Source of the DNA: Rhea pennata
Lineage: Eukaryota > Chordata > Aves > Rheiformes > Rheidae
Length of the DNA stretch: 64,000 bases
Direction of reading: 5' to 3'
Assembly (NCBI RefSeq): GCF_028389875.1
Contig: NC_084664.1
Span: 37,396,323-37,460,322 of the forward strand
In this document: piece after piece, positions 53,426-61,321 of the stretch
How the letters are laid out: each line of letters begins with the position of its first letter
How positions within the stretch are numbered: the stretch's first letter is position 1
Made by a program: the position numbers and the translations under genes
The notes under the pieces: model-generated
Databases searched by the model: none
Seen by the model: the letters and a program-made list of their open reading frames with translations, nothing else
Told to the model about the DNA's origin: nothing

Positions 53426-54809
53426 GTTTGCCGAAGACGCCTGCGAATGCAATCGGTCCCTACAAAATACGTTAAGCGAAATATTCCAGGAAAGCACACA
53501 GTTCTTTGGCATTGTTGTTGTTGTTGTTGTTAACAATTGATAGCATATTCCTTTTTTTCCCTCGTGGAGGGTGGTCTAAAACGAAGGGTAGATTGGAATT
53601 AAGAAATATATATACATATGTATGTATATATGTACATATATATGTATACATATGTATATACAGATAACAACGGCTGTGCATCTCTAGGGAAGCTGTAGTT
53701 GCAACACGGGGCAGGGTAGTCAAGGTCCCCCTCAGGTCTCGACCGCTCTAACACATCCTACAACTGTTGCCAGCGAAACGCTCCGTGAGTCCCTGTATTT
53801 TCCTAATCTATCTGGTTCCCGCTGACTACACTACTTCTTAAGACCTATGTCAGCATAGGTAAAAATAGTTTGCAGGTTCTCTATCTGTCCCTGGATGGTA
53901 GCTCCTCTCCGAGATCGTTTGGGCTTATCTTTGTTTATATCTTATTTTTGTTGTTGTTGTTTTTACTTTCTTGAACCGTGAGAATTTTGCGATACGAGGA
54001 GTTTGTGTTTATGAAGAGGACTCCGGTTATTGGTTTCACCGCTGAAAACTGCTCGGCCACATTTTATAAGAATCAATAGTCCTGATTTACTTTACAAGAT
54101 ATACACTTTCAAGGAAAGTAGATCGGAAAGCCAAAATAATTGCAAAAGTATTGGCCGAAACATTCTCCATGCAGAACAAATGCTTAAAATATGTCATTGC
54201 CCTATAAAAAATAGCGCAGAAGCATTTTTCTGGGCCAAATTCTGCTCGTATTACTGAAATGTGTAGTCCTTTTGAAGTTATATGTCAAATAGGGATCTTC
54301 GCATGATCAAAAATCAACAGAGCTTGCCCCCGAATTCTTAGGCACAAGGGAAGACTTTTTTTTCCCAAAGCTCCCATTGATTTCAATGGTCTTTCTGAGC
54401 CTGAAACAGGAGTAACTGTGACCTGTAATATTTTATGACACATAAGCCATAAAAGAATAATGTTAACAGTGAAAGTCGGCCAAGTAGTGTGCCTGGGGGA
54501 GAAAAGGAATGTTTGCCTTGGAAAGAGAGAGAGAGAAAAAGAGAGAAAGCGAGAGAGATGGTGAGAAAGCAAAAGGGAGAGAAAGAAAGAAAGACGGAAG
54601 GAAGGAAGGAAGGAAAGAAAGAAAGAAAGATTAATTTTATCTTATATTGTTATTCGCTTAAATGTTATTCAATGAATTATTTATGTATTCCCTTTATATA
54701 TTTACCTATTTACTGAGATCGCGTAGAGCTAATTGCCAAGCGCAAACAAACAAGAAATGTTGTTCCTATGCTTAAGTGGAAAAATATTCTGAAAGAACTG
54801 GTTCCTCCC
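53426..54809. other. AT-rich spacer with microsatellites
   Basis: No gene is seen. Simple repeats are (TTG)n at 53511-53531, (TATG/TATA)n at about 53608-53660 and a purine GA/GGAA/GAAA tract at 54520-54630. Confidence 0.75.
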
Positions 54810-55030
54810 AACCCCCGCAAAACCCCGCAAAACCCCGCAGCGGCGGCCGGCGGCGGAGCGGCGCTCCCGCCCGGCGGGCGCTCCGCGGCGGCGGCAGCGG
54901 CGGCGGCACCGGGGCCCGGGCCCGGCCGGAGGCTCCCCGGGGCCCGGCCGGCAGCGCTGCGCCTGTCGTGCCTGCCGCACGGCTCCCCAGCACTGGCGCG
55001 GTGCGGCGGGGGCAACTCTCGATTTTACAG
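54810..55030. other. CGG-rich CpG block with a 10-bp repeat
   Basis: Three near-perfect AACCCCGCAA units at about 54810-54840 open a block of CGG/CCG triplets and GGGCCC runs. It resembles a small CpG island and may be an unannotated promoter. Long open frames in it are compositional. Confidence 0.7.
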
Positions 55031-55170
55031 CCCGAACGTGAGCTGCCATTACAGAGGTGTTAATAAATCCCGATTAAGCATGCATTTATGCAGTGATTGA
55101 GTGAACTTTGGCCCTGAAGAGTCCCTGCAATTAGCAGCAATGACCATCGCTTTTCGCCCACGTTGCTCTC
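55030..55170. promoter_or_regulatory. Candidate conserved element with DR1
   Basis: This is unique, repeat-free sequence between two CpG-rich blocks, 0.5 kb from the 3' RARE. The minus strand at 55114-55102 reads GGGCCA-A-AGTTCA, a DR1 with one mismatch of the type used by HNF4, COUP-TF or RXR. A TGATTGAG PBX/HOX-like site lies 8 bp away. Conservation is inferred from appearance only. Confidence 0.35.
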
Positions 55171-55470
55171 CCCTCAAAGGATGCAGAGGAGAATATTGCC
55201 CCACGGCTCCGCCAGCGCCTCCAAGCGCTCTCCCGCGCCTCCCTGCCGCTGCCGGAGAGAAAGCCCCGAACATGCCCCAGGAGGCAGTCCCGAGAGGCCC
55301 CCGTGGACACGCAGGATCCCCTGCGGGAGCGTTTACTTCCCGCACCGCCGGGTACCTCTTGCCGAGGGTACCCGCGTTTGTGCCGGCGTCCGATGCGGCG
55401 CGGGCGCGGGGGAAGCTCCGCGGCTGGCGCAGCGCTCGCCGTCGCCGCAAAGCAGCGCAAATCGGTTAGG
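55170..55470. other. CpG-rich block next to the 3' RARE
   Basis: The sequence is dense in CpG and carries several overlapping open frames on both strands, none with a recognisable domain. It adjoins the RARE enhancer and could be a promoter for an enhancer or long noncoding RNA. Confidence 0.6.
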
Positions 55471-55559
55471 CTTTAGCAAAAATTGCTAGGCAAAAATGAG
55501 AGGAAATTTGCGCCTGCCGGGAAGATAGCTAGAGGGACAGCGAGAGGGATGGCTCTGTA

Positions 55560-55930
55560 ATTGTTGCCTTTACCACCGCACTGAGATTAACCACTGGGAC
55601 TTATTCTAAAGTGACCCATCACTGAATTCATTTCTGCTTGAACTTTCGGTGAACCTGAGATTAAAGAGAGGAGAGCAGCTAAGCAGTTTGTTGTTAGCTG
55701 CCTTTTCAACAGCCCTTTCAGACTGAGTAAATATTGATCGGTTTCAATCTGATTGCCCCAGAGGAAAACACCAAAGCATCTCAATAGCCTCCAAAAGTAA
55801 ACTTTAAAGGTGAACAGCAGAAATGGCCTTAAGTATGATAGGAAGATGCTAAACTCCATCTGACAATTGGACACAGTTTGGTTTGTGGGGTTTTTTGTTT
55901 GTTGCATTTTCTCTCGCTGAGACTCTAGAG
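55560..55930 (-). promoter_or_regulatory. HOXA1 3' retinoic acid enhancer
   Basis: This is the 3' neural enhancer of HOXA1, about 3 kb beyond its stop codon. Its core is a DR5 at 55655-55639 reading GGTTCA-CCGAA-AGTTCA on the minus strand, identical in half-sites and spacer to the mammalian Hoxa1 3' RARE as I recall it (described by Langston and Gudas). A further GGGTCA half-site lies at 55612-55617. RAR/RXR bound here drives early HOXA1 expression in the neural tube in mouse. The borders given are approximate. Confidence 0.85.
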
Positions 55931-57597
55931 AGAAATAGAAAACGTTGATGTAAAAACAAAAGGTTCCCTACAAAACGAAGTGCAAATGAGCCTTTCCGTC
56001 AGGCCAAAGCACTCTCTGATCCTTAGCGATATTTTTGTGTTAGAAACTCTCACATGTAGAGCAACTAGAAATTTTCATTCCTTACCCCTACAGTCCCTGC
56101 TCTGAGGGGTTGATCATATCGAAATAATAATAATAGCAACAAAATGAGACAGGATGAGCGGGTTTGGGATCTTCTGCTGGAATCGATGGGGGCTGCGAAA
56201 AAGATAAACCGAGGTTTCGGCTTGGAAGGAGGCAAGATTCCTTGCCGATGAATCGCTCACCGCAGACTGACGCACTGACAAGTGTCTTGTCTCTCGCATT
56301 TAGGCTATAATTTATGGCGGCTCTTTCTAACACATTAAGTCAACACCGGGGGAGCTGGATTGCAGATCCGGATTCCGGCAATGTTTAGATCCAGATTTCG
56401 ATATTGAAATGCCCTCATTGGCATGCAAATGCCACTTTAACACATCCAAGTCTCTGGAAGAAGGCCATCTGTTTTGCTTTGTGGCTTTACACTAATAAAC
56501 AAAAGGTAAAGTATATGGCAGGCGGGGAAATGAAAGAAATCGAGGCACTCGCGGGAGCCTTTGGAGTCAGTCCTGCTCCTTTGCAAGATAGCTCGACTCT
56601 TGATATGGCCGCCGCGCCTTGCAAATCAGGGCTTGCCTCTTTTGACACTGAAGTGCAGAAAATTTCCTTGACTCACTACGGATCCCGCAAAGCAGAACCT
56701 CCGTAGGCAGCCCAGCCTCGGGGAAAGCAGGGCAACGCTCCCCTGCAGATGTGTCGGAGAAAGGAGAGGTTACGCGTGTTTGGGCTGAAATTCAAGAGGC
56801 AGCACTCGAGACCCCCCCCCCCGTGCAGCTGAACGTGTCTCTGCTCTGTCCTGGGACCCACACACCCGCCTTCCTTCTCTCCGAGTCAGTGTTCAGTTGA
56901 CACCTCTTGGGAACGGCTGATATTTACCTGTGAGAACTTGTTCTTTTTGGCAAAAATAAAAAAAAATAGAAAAAAAGGAGGAGGGAGAAGAATGGGATGG
57001 GAGTTTGCCAGAAACACATTTCCAGGCACCTGGGAACCGTCTCCCACCTTTCCAGTCGATCAGGCCCTGGAAATGGCAGTCTGGTGGGGGATGGGAAAGG
57101 GAAGGAGAGTGAAGCAGGACCAGCTTAGAGCCTAGGCTAATTAAATGTGCAGCCCTTAGCGAGGGGCCTGAGATGTGAGGAAAGACTGGCTGAAGACAGT
57201 TTCTGCTTTTGAATTGTGCTCTGTTTATAAAAGTGTCAACATCCATCTCGAGGTGAAAAGGTTAGCACTTGACCCAGGAAGTTCTCGTGTGTGTGCTTCA
57301 AAAATAGATCTGGATCATCTATTCCTCCTCGCTACAGTGGAGAGAGAGGAGGGCTTATATTTTCTAAAAATAATATTATTCGAGCACAGAAAAGGAAGGG
57401 AGTTTGTGTTATGGATCAGACTGGACAGTCCAGCTCTGACTCCAGCAAAAAAATAACTAAAAAAAAAGGCGTAACATTGGGAGGTTCTCCCTTTCTCCCT
57501 TAGAAGGCCCCATCAGAAGAAAATTAGGGAAACTAAACTGCTGAGCTGAGCCGGTGACTCATCGGTGACGTCACGCAGAGGTAGGCACACAAGGGAT
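55931..57597. other. HOXA1 3' flank between enhancer and poly(A) site
   Basis: No gene is seen. A POU octamer ATGCAAAT (56423-56430) sits inside the inverted repeat TGGCAT-GCAA-ATGCCA (56419-56434). An AP-1 site TGACTCA (57555-57561) and a full CRE TGACGTCA (57566-57573) lie just beyond the HOXA1 poly(A) site. Confidence 0.65.
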
Positions 57598-57615
57598 ACC
57601 TGAAAGTTGAATATA

Positions 57616-57621
57616 TTTATT
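57616..57621 (-). terminator. HOXA1: HOXA1 polyadenylation signal AATAAA
   Basis: The plus strand reads TTTATT, so the transcript reads AATAAA. A GU-rich stretch follows about 25-35 nt downstream. I saw no better canonical signal between here and the stop codon. Confidence 0.75.
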
Positions 57622-57636
57622 ATAGACATTATAAGG

Positions 57637-57643
57637 ACCCGTA
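57637..57643 (-). promoter_or_regulatory. miR-99/miR-100 seed site in the HOXA1 3'UTR
   Basis: The mRNA strand reads TACGGGT, the exact 7-mer complementary to miR-99/100 nucleotides 2-8. HOXA1 is an established miR-99/100 target in mammals. The match supports both the 3'UTR extent and the orthology of the gene. Confidence 0.7.
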
Positions 57644-58690
57644 AATTCTGCCCTAGATTCCTTCAGTCCCGGAATCGCAGAGCCTTTCATGATTGTACAG
57701 AAAACGAGGAAGGTAGTTCGCTCACACACGACAACTGATAGAGCTCAGCGTACCTGGAGTACAGCACAGCACCGTGCGTCATGCAAGCTTCCAGACACGA
57801 ATCACATAAAATATACATTCATTTGGCCAGTCGTCACATTTACGATTAGGTTGAAAAGACACCGAGTTTAAAGGAGGGTTAATACGAAAATAGGAAGAGG
57901 TGAGGTCTCTGGGACAGTTAGACCCTTCGGTTCAGTATTAATCCGGCGCAGACTTCTGTCGAGAGGGGGAAGGGAAAGCACACCGGGTAAGGTTTACAAA
58001 ACCTAGTGCAATTGAAGCCTTGTTTGTCACACTTAAAGAAATAGCGCTACTCTTTGAGGTATCTGCTTGAGCTTAACACGTTTAACTTGATATGGTCGTC
58101 TGTCTTAACAATATAAAACTGGATCCAGTTTTGGGAATGCACCCACCCTGCTTAACCTGGTAATCTAAACGTCATTTCTAGAAAAATCTGTAAAAAGATA
58201 AATCTCTCGGACAAAGTATTTACAAGCAACAAACTCATAGACGCGAACAAAGAATACATTAAATTAAAGGATGAAAGTCCTATAAGTCGTGTAAACACTT
58301 CCAATAGTGCATCTCTTCGTGAGGTTATGTACCCTAGATAGCCTGTCTTTCAGTCGGGGGAAACTCAAAGAAACGTCCTTGCGATGGAGGAGAGACCCTT
58401 ACGCATGTGCCAACGCGTCTCCTCCAGCCAAAGGGGAGCAGAGAGAAGCCGTCCTCTTGGCCCCGAGGCCCGGGGCCGTGGGGCGCGGAGCGGGGCGCCC
58501 GCGGGCCCTCGGGGCGGGCGGCGCCCGCGACGGGGCGGGCATTTAGGGCACCGGGGCTCTGAAAGAGACCAACCAGCCAACACACACACACAACAGCGTT
58601 AAATCGGTTCGAGCTACGGCAGGGAGGCGGCTTGGGAGATGGGAGCCCAAGCCCGGGGCGGGGGGGGGGGGGGGGGGCCTCGGGCGCGTC

Positions 58691-60121
58691 TCAGTTTGAG
58701 GTAGCAAGAGTGTCTGAGGTAGAGGAGGCTGGCGAGGCAGTGCAGGGCGACGAGCAGGACTTCTCTGATGACTCTTCCGCTTTCTCCTCACAGCCCGTGG
58801 GGGTGGTAGGGGAGATGGGTAGCAGTCCCTCCTTCTCTCTTTTCTTCTGCTTCATCCTGCGGTTCTGGAACCAGATCTTGACCTGCGTCTCGTTGAGTTG
58901 CAGGGAGGCTGCAATCTCCACTCTCCTGGCCCTGGTCAGGTACTTGTTGAAATGAAACTCTTTCTCCAGTTCTGTGAGCTGCTTGGTGGTGAAATTAGTT
59001 CTGACTGTGTTGGGCTGCCCTACGAAGCCGTACTCGCCAGCCTTTCCTGCAAAAGGGGACATTCAGCGTTAAATAAGCGCAAATGATTTATAGGCGACGT
59101 AATCAATATGTCCACACTGGCTAAGCGATAGGGAGCAAGAACTTCTTAGGATAAGAGGGAAGCCCCGGCAGGGTGAGTGATGGAGTGCGAGGTGCTAAAC
59201 CGGAGTCAGCCTCTAGTGTCAGAGGAAACTTGATAAGTGGTTTATGAATTACAAGAAATATGACCGCGGGGAGGGGGGGGGGGGGTGGAGGCAGGCACAA
59301 GCAGCCCTGACTCTGAGCGCAGCGGGCAGGCGGCGGCGGCTGCTCTCAGAGGTCTCGGCAGCTTTACCTGCAAAGCAAGCGGACGGGACACCTGTGCGCG
59401 GCCAGCCGCGGCGGCTGCGCCCCGCCTCGCCTTGCCCTTGCCGACGGCCGACAGAGAAACGAGCTCGCCTCCCTCCCCGGCCCTCCTGCCCTGCAGCCGG
59501 GGACTAACCTGTTTTGGGTGGGTTTCTCTTCACTTTCATCCAGTCAAAGGTCTGCGCGGGCGGCGAGGTCTCCGCCGACGGGGAGCGGGCGTTTTCCTGG
59601 TGGCTGGCGTGGAGAGGAGACAGGGCATGGTTATAGGTGCCCAGCGGCAGGCTCTGCTGCTCCTGTCCGTAGGGGGGGTGCACGTACTGAGCGGGCCCCC
59701 CCGCGTAGCCCTGGTGCGGGTGCTGCGCGGCGGCGGAGGCGGAGAGGCTCCCCGAGTACACCGCGGGCGCGCAGGGGGGGAAGCCCGCGCCGAGCTCCGC
59801 GTCCTGCCCCAGGGGGTAGGGGCTGTACGCCGTGCCGAAGCCCTGCGCACCGTACGTCGGGCCGCAGCCGGCGTGCGAGTAGGAGACCCCCAGGCTGCCG
59901 TGGGGCTGGTAGGCGGCGGGCTGGGCCGGGGGGTGGGGAGGGTGGCGGTGGGGGCTGATCTGCACCCCGCGGCCCACGAGGAAGCGGTCCTCCCCGCTGC
60001 AGCTGCCGGCGCTGACGGCGCAGGGCTGGAAAGTTGTAATCCCGTGGTCGGGGTGGTAGGCGCGGGCGGCGCAGCCCCCCGCCTCGCCGCCGAGGACGGG
60101 GTACTCGAGGAAGGAGCTCAT
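58691..60121 (-). CDS. HOXA1: HOXA1 homeodomain transcription factor, two coding exons
   Basis: This is an anterior HOX transcription factor of the nucleus that patterns the hindbrain, acting with PBX and MEIS partners. The coding sequence joins 60121-59509 (exon 1) to 59046-58691 (exon 2), giving 322 residues; human HOXA1 has 335. The junction is CAG|GTTAGT ... TTTTGCAG|GA and splits a Gly codon. The PBX-binding hexapeptide variant TFDWM lies at about residues 191-195, just before the intron. The homeodomain spans about residues 216-275, with Gln50 and Asn51 in the WFQN motif of helix 3. The N-terminus (MSSFLEYP) matches the second Met of human HOXA1; the codon matching the first human Met is CGC and an in-frame TGA lies two codons upstream, so 60121 is the first possible ATG. 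The human poly-His run is replaced by [10 protein letters not shown] (56-65). The tail is Ser-rich. Identity is very secure; the exact N-terminus awaits RNA evidence. Confidence 0.97.
58697..58722 (-). promoter_or_regulatory. Two let-7 8-mer seed sites across the last HOXA1 codons
   Basis: The mRNA reads CTACCTCA twice, at 58722-58715 and 58704-58697. These are 18 nt apart and end four bases before the stop codon (58693-58691). Each is a full 8-mer match to the let-7 seed. They fall in Ser-Thr-Ser and Ala-Thr-Ser codons, so they could be a by-product of a Ser/Thr-rich tail. Function is inferred only. Confidence 0.5.
59047..59508 (-). other. HOXA1: HOXA1 intron
   Basis: This single intron separates the hexapeptide-coding exon from the homeodomain exon, as in other HOX genes. 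On the minus strand it starts GTTAGT (59508-59503) and ends in a pyrimidine stretch plus TTTTGCAG (59047). It contains a long G run on the plus strand near 59270-59285, which is a C run in the RNA. Confidence 0.95.
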
Positions 60122-60201
60122 CCTCGCCGTGTCGCGCTGTCACGCCGCCAGCGGGTCTTCAGCGTCCGGCGGGGCCGCGCCAACTTTCCCACTTCCTCCA
60201 T
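60118..60201 (-). CDS. Upstream ORF in the HOXA1 5'UTR (27 aa)
   Basis: This is a small ORF ([10 protein letters not shown]..., Arg-rich) in the predicted 5'UTR. Its ATG (60201-60199) has G at +4 but C at -3. Its TGA (60120-60118) overlaps the HOXA1 start in the arrangement ATGA. Such overlap could couple uORF termination with HOXA1 initiation, or could lower HOXA1 output. The frame is open further upstream to an ATG at 60330, but that ATG lies in the TTTAAA element and is probably not transcribed. The peptide shows no recognisable domain. Confidence 0.4.
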   Translation of the reverse strand: MEEVGKLARPRRTLKTRWRRDSATRRG

Positions 60202-60229
60202 GGGGCCGGGAGGAAAATGACACGAAGGT

Positions 60230-60345
60230 GCAGCGGGCGGCGGGGCACGTGGGGGGCGGCAGCCAATGGCTGCGGCGCCTGCGGGACTTTCCCGGCTCCT
60301 GCCGCTGATAGATCGCCGCGTCGGGGGCATTTAAACGCCGAGCGC
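60230..60345 (-). promoter_or_regulatory. HOXA1: HOXA1 core promoter
   Basis: The block lies 110-225 bp upstream of the HOXA1 ATG inside a CpG island. It contains TTTAAA (60330-60335), a canonical kappaB motif GGGACTTTCC (60283-60292), a CCAAT box inside AGCCAATGGCT (60261-60271) and an E-box CACGTG (60246-60251). The TTTAAA is symmetrical, so it could serve transcription in both directions. The start site is inferred at about 60303. Confidence 0.6.
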
Positions 60346-60717
60346 TCCGACGGCGCGGCACGGCGCGGCGCGGCGCGGCGCCGCGGGGCAGCACAGGGCA
60401 GGGCAGGGCAGGGCGGCCGCCCCGGGGGGGGCCCGCCCGCCCGCCCGCCCGCCGAGAGGGGGAGGCAGCGGAGAGCCTGCCGGCTGCGCCAGTTCCCCGG
60501 AGCCCACCGGCCGTCCCCTCCAGGGTGAGTGATGCCGCTGAGTCCCCGCCGAGGGTGCCCCGGCGCCTCCCCTGCTGTCGGCGCTGTCAGGCCGCCGATC
60601 GGCACCCTGCACCCCCCCCTCCCCGCCCTTCCTCCGTCCCTCACGGCCTCTCCTGGGCATGACCCTCGAGGAGGGGGGGAGGACCCGCGGTACGGGGGTG
60701 ACTGGGGCAGGCGCTGA

Positions 60718-60871
60718 GTGCATCAGCCCTGGAGACGGGGATGGGAGCGGGGACGGGGACGGGAATGAGGATGGGGGTGCATGTGGAGGTGGGGATGGGG
60801 ACGTAGATGGGAATGAGGATGAGGATCGGGATGGAGATCGGAACGGGAATGGGGACGGGGACTCCCGCTGC
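60718..60871 (+). repeat. G-rich GGGGAY minisatellite
   Basis: Irregular tandem units of GGGGAC, GGGAATG and GGATG run on the plus strand for about 150 bp, with many G3-G4 tracts at short spacing. The composition could form G-quadruplexes. It lies in the putative first intron of the antisense lncRNA, about 0.4 kb from the HOXA1 promoter. Confidence 0.8.
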
Positions 60872-61307
60872 TGCTGCCCCTCCGCAGAGCCCAGCGCGAC
60901 GCGCCGCCAAGAGTTAAAGGGGCTTGTCCAGCCGCATCACTAGGCGGCCGCGGACATTAGCATGGAAATGAGGCGCTTTGGCGACTGACGGCCATTGTGC
61001 GCGGCCGGGCCGCCGGCCGTGTCCCCTCTCCCCCCGCACCTCCGCCGGGCTCATCCACGCCAGCCCGCGCCTCGGGTAGCGCAGGGGCAGCCGGTGGCAG
61101 GGGAACGGGTGATGCTGGCCCCGGGGCCGGGGCTGTCTGGCGCCGCCGCTGCCGCCCCGCACGCCCCTAGGCGCGGGCCGGGGGCAGGATGCCCTGGGGC
61201 GCGGGAGCGGCCCGCCAGCCCGGGGCCGGGGCTGTGGAGCTGCGGGGAGCCGCAGCGCCCGCCGCCCCGTCCCCTTTGTCCTTGCTCCGCCACCAAGGCT
61301 GGCAGTG

Positions 61308-61321
61308 GCGGGAGGTGGCAG
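61308..61321 (+). promoter_or_regulatory. CTCF-like motif in the HOXA1-HOXA2 interval
   Basis: The sequence GCGGGAGGTGGCAG matches 10 of the 12 fixed positions of the CTCF core CCGCGNGGNGGCAG. CTCF sites partition vertebrate HOXA clusters. This call is by eye and has not been scored against a matrix. Confidence 0.35.

Larger units (their letters stand above)
57598..58690 (-). other. HOXA1: HOXA1 3' untranslated region
   Basis: This is the region between the stop codon (58693-58691) and the predicted cleavage site. It begins with CpG-rich sequence that includes an 18-base G run on the plus strand (58660-58677, poly-C in the mRNA) and a second GC-rich block at about 58440-58545. It then becomes AT-rich. 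A miR-99/100 seed match lies about 20 nt upstream of the poly(A) signal, on the coding side. Confidence 0.75.
57598..60303 (-). other. HOXA1: HOXA1 primary transcript, inferred extent
   Basis: The transcript is inferred from a TATA-like TTTAAA (60330-60335), which would place the start near 60303, and from an AATAAA on the minus strand at 57621-57616. The poly(A) signal is followed by a TTGTGTGCC stretch near 57583-57591 that resembles a GU-rich downstream element. The result is a 5'UTR of about 180 nt, a 462-nt intron and a 3'UTR of about 1.1 kb. The ends are predicted, not observed. Confidence 0.7.

Noticed and set aside
58324-58333. Possible miR-10 site in the HOXA1 3'UTR
   Set aside because: The mRNA reads TAGGGTA and not CAGGGT, so the canonical seed is broken.
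59285-60220. 311-codon plus-strand open frame
   Set aside because: It is exactly antisense to HOXA1 exon 1 in a CpG-rich block; Gly/Ala/Arg-rich composition explains the lack of stops.
60159-60644. 161-codon minus-strand open frame upstream of HOXA1
   Set aside because: It spans the HOXA1 core promoter and 5' flank; an artefact of GC-rich sequence.
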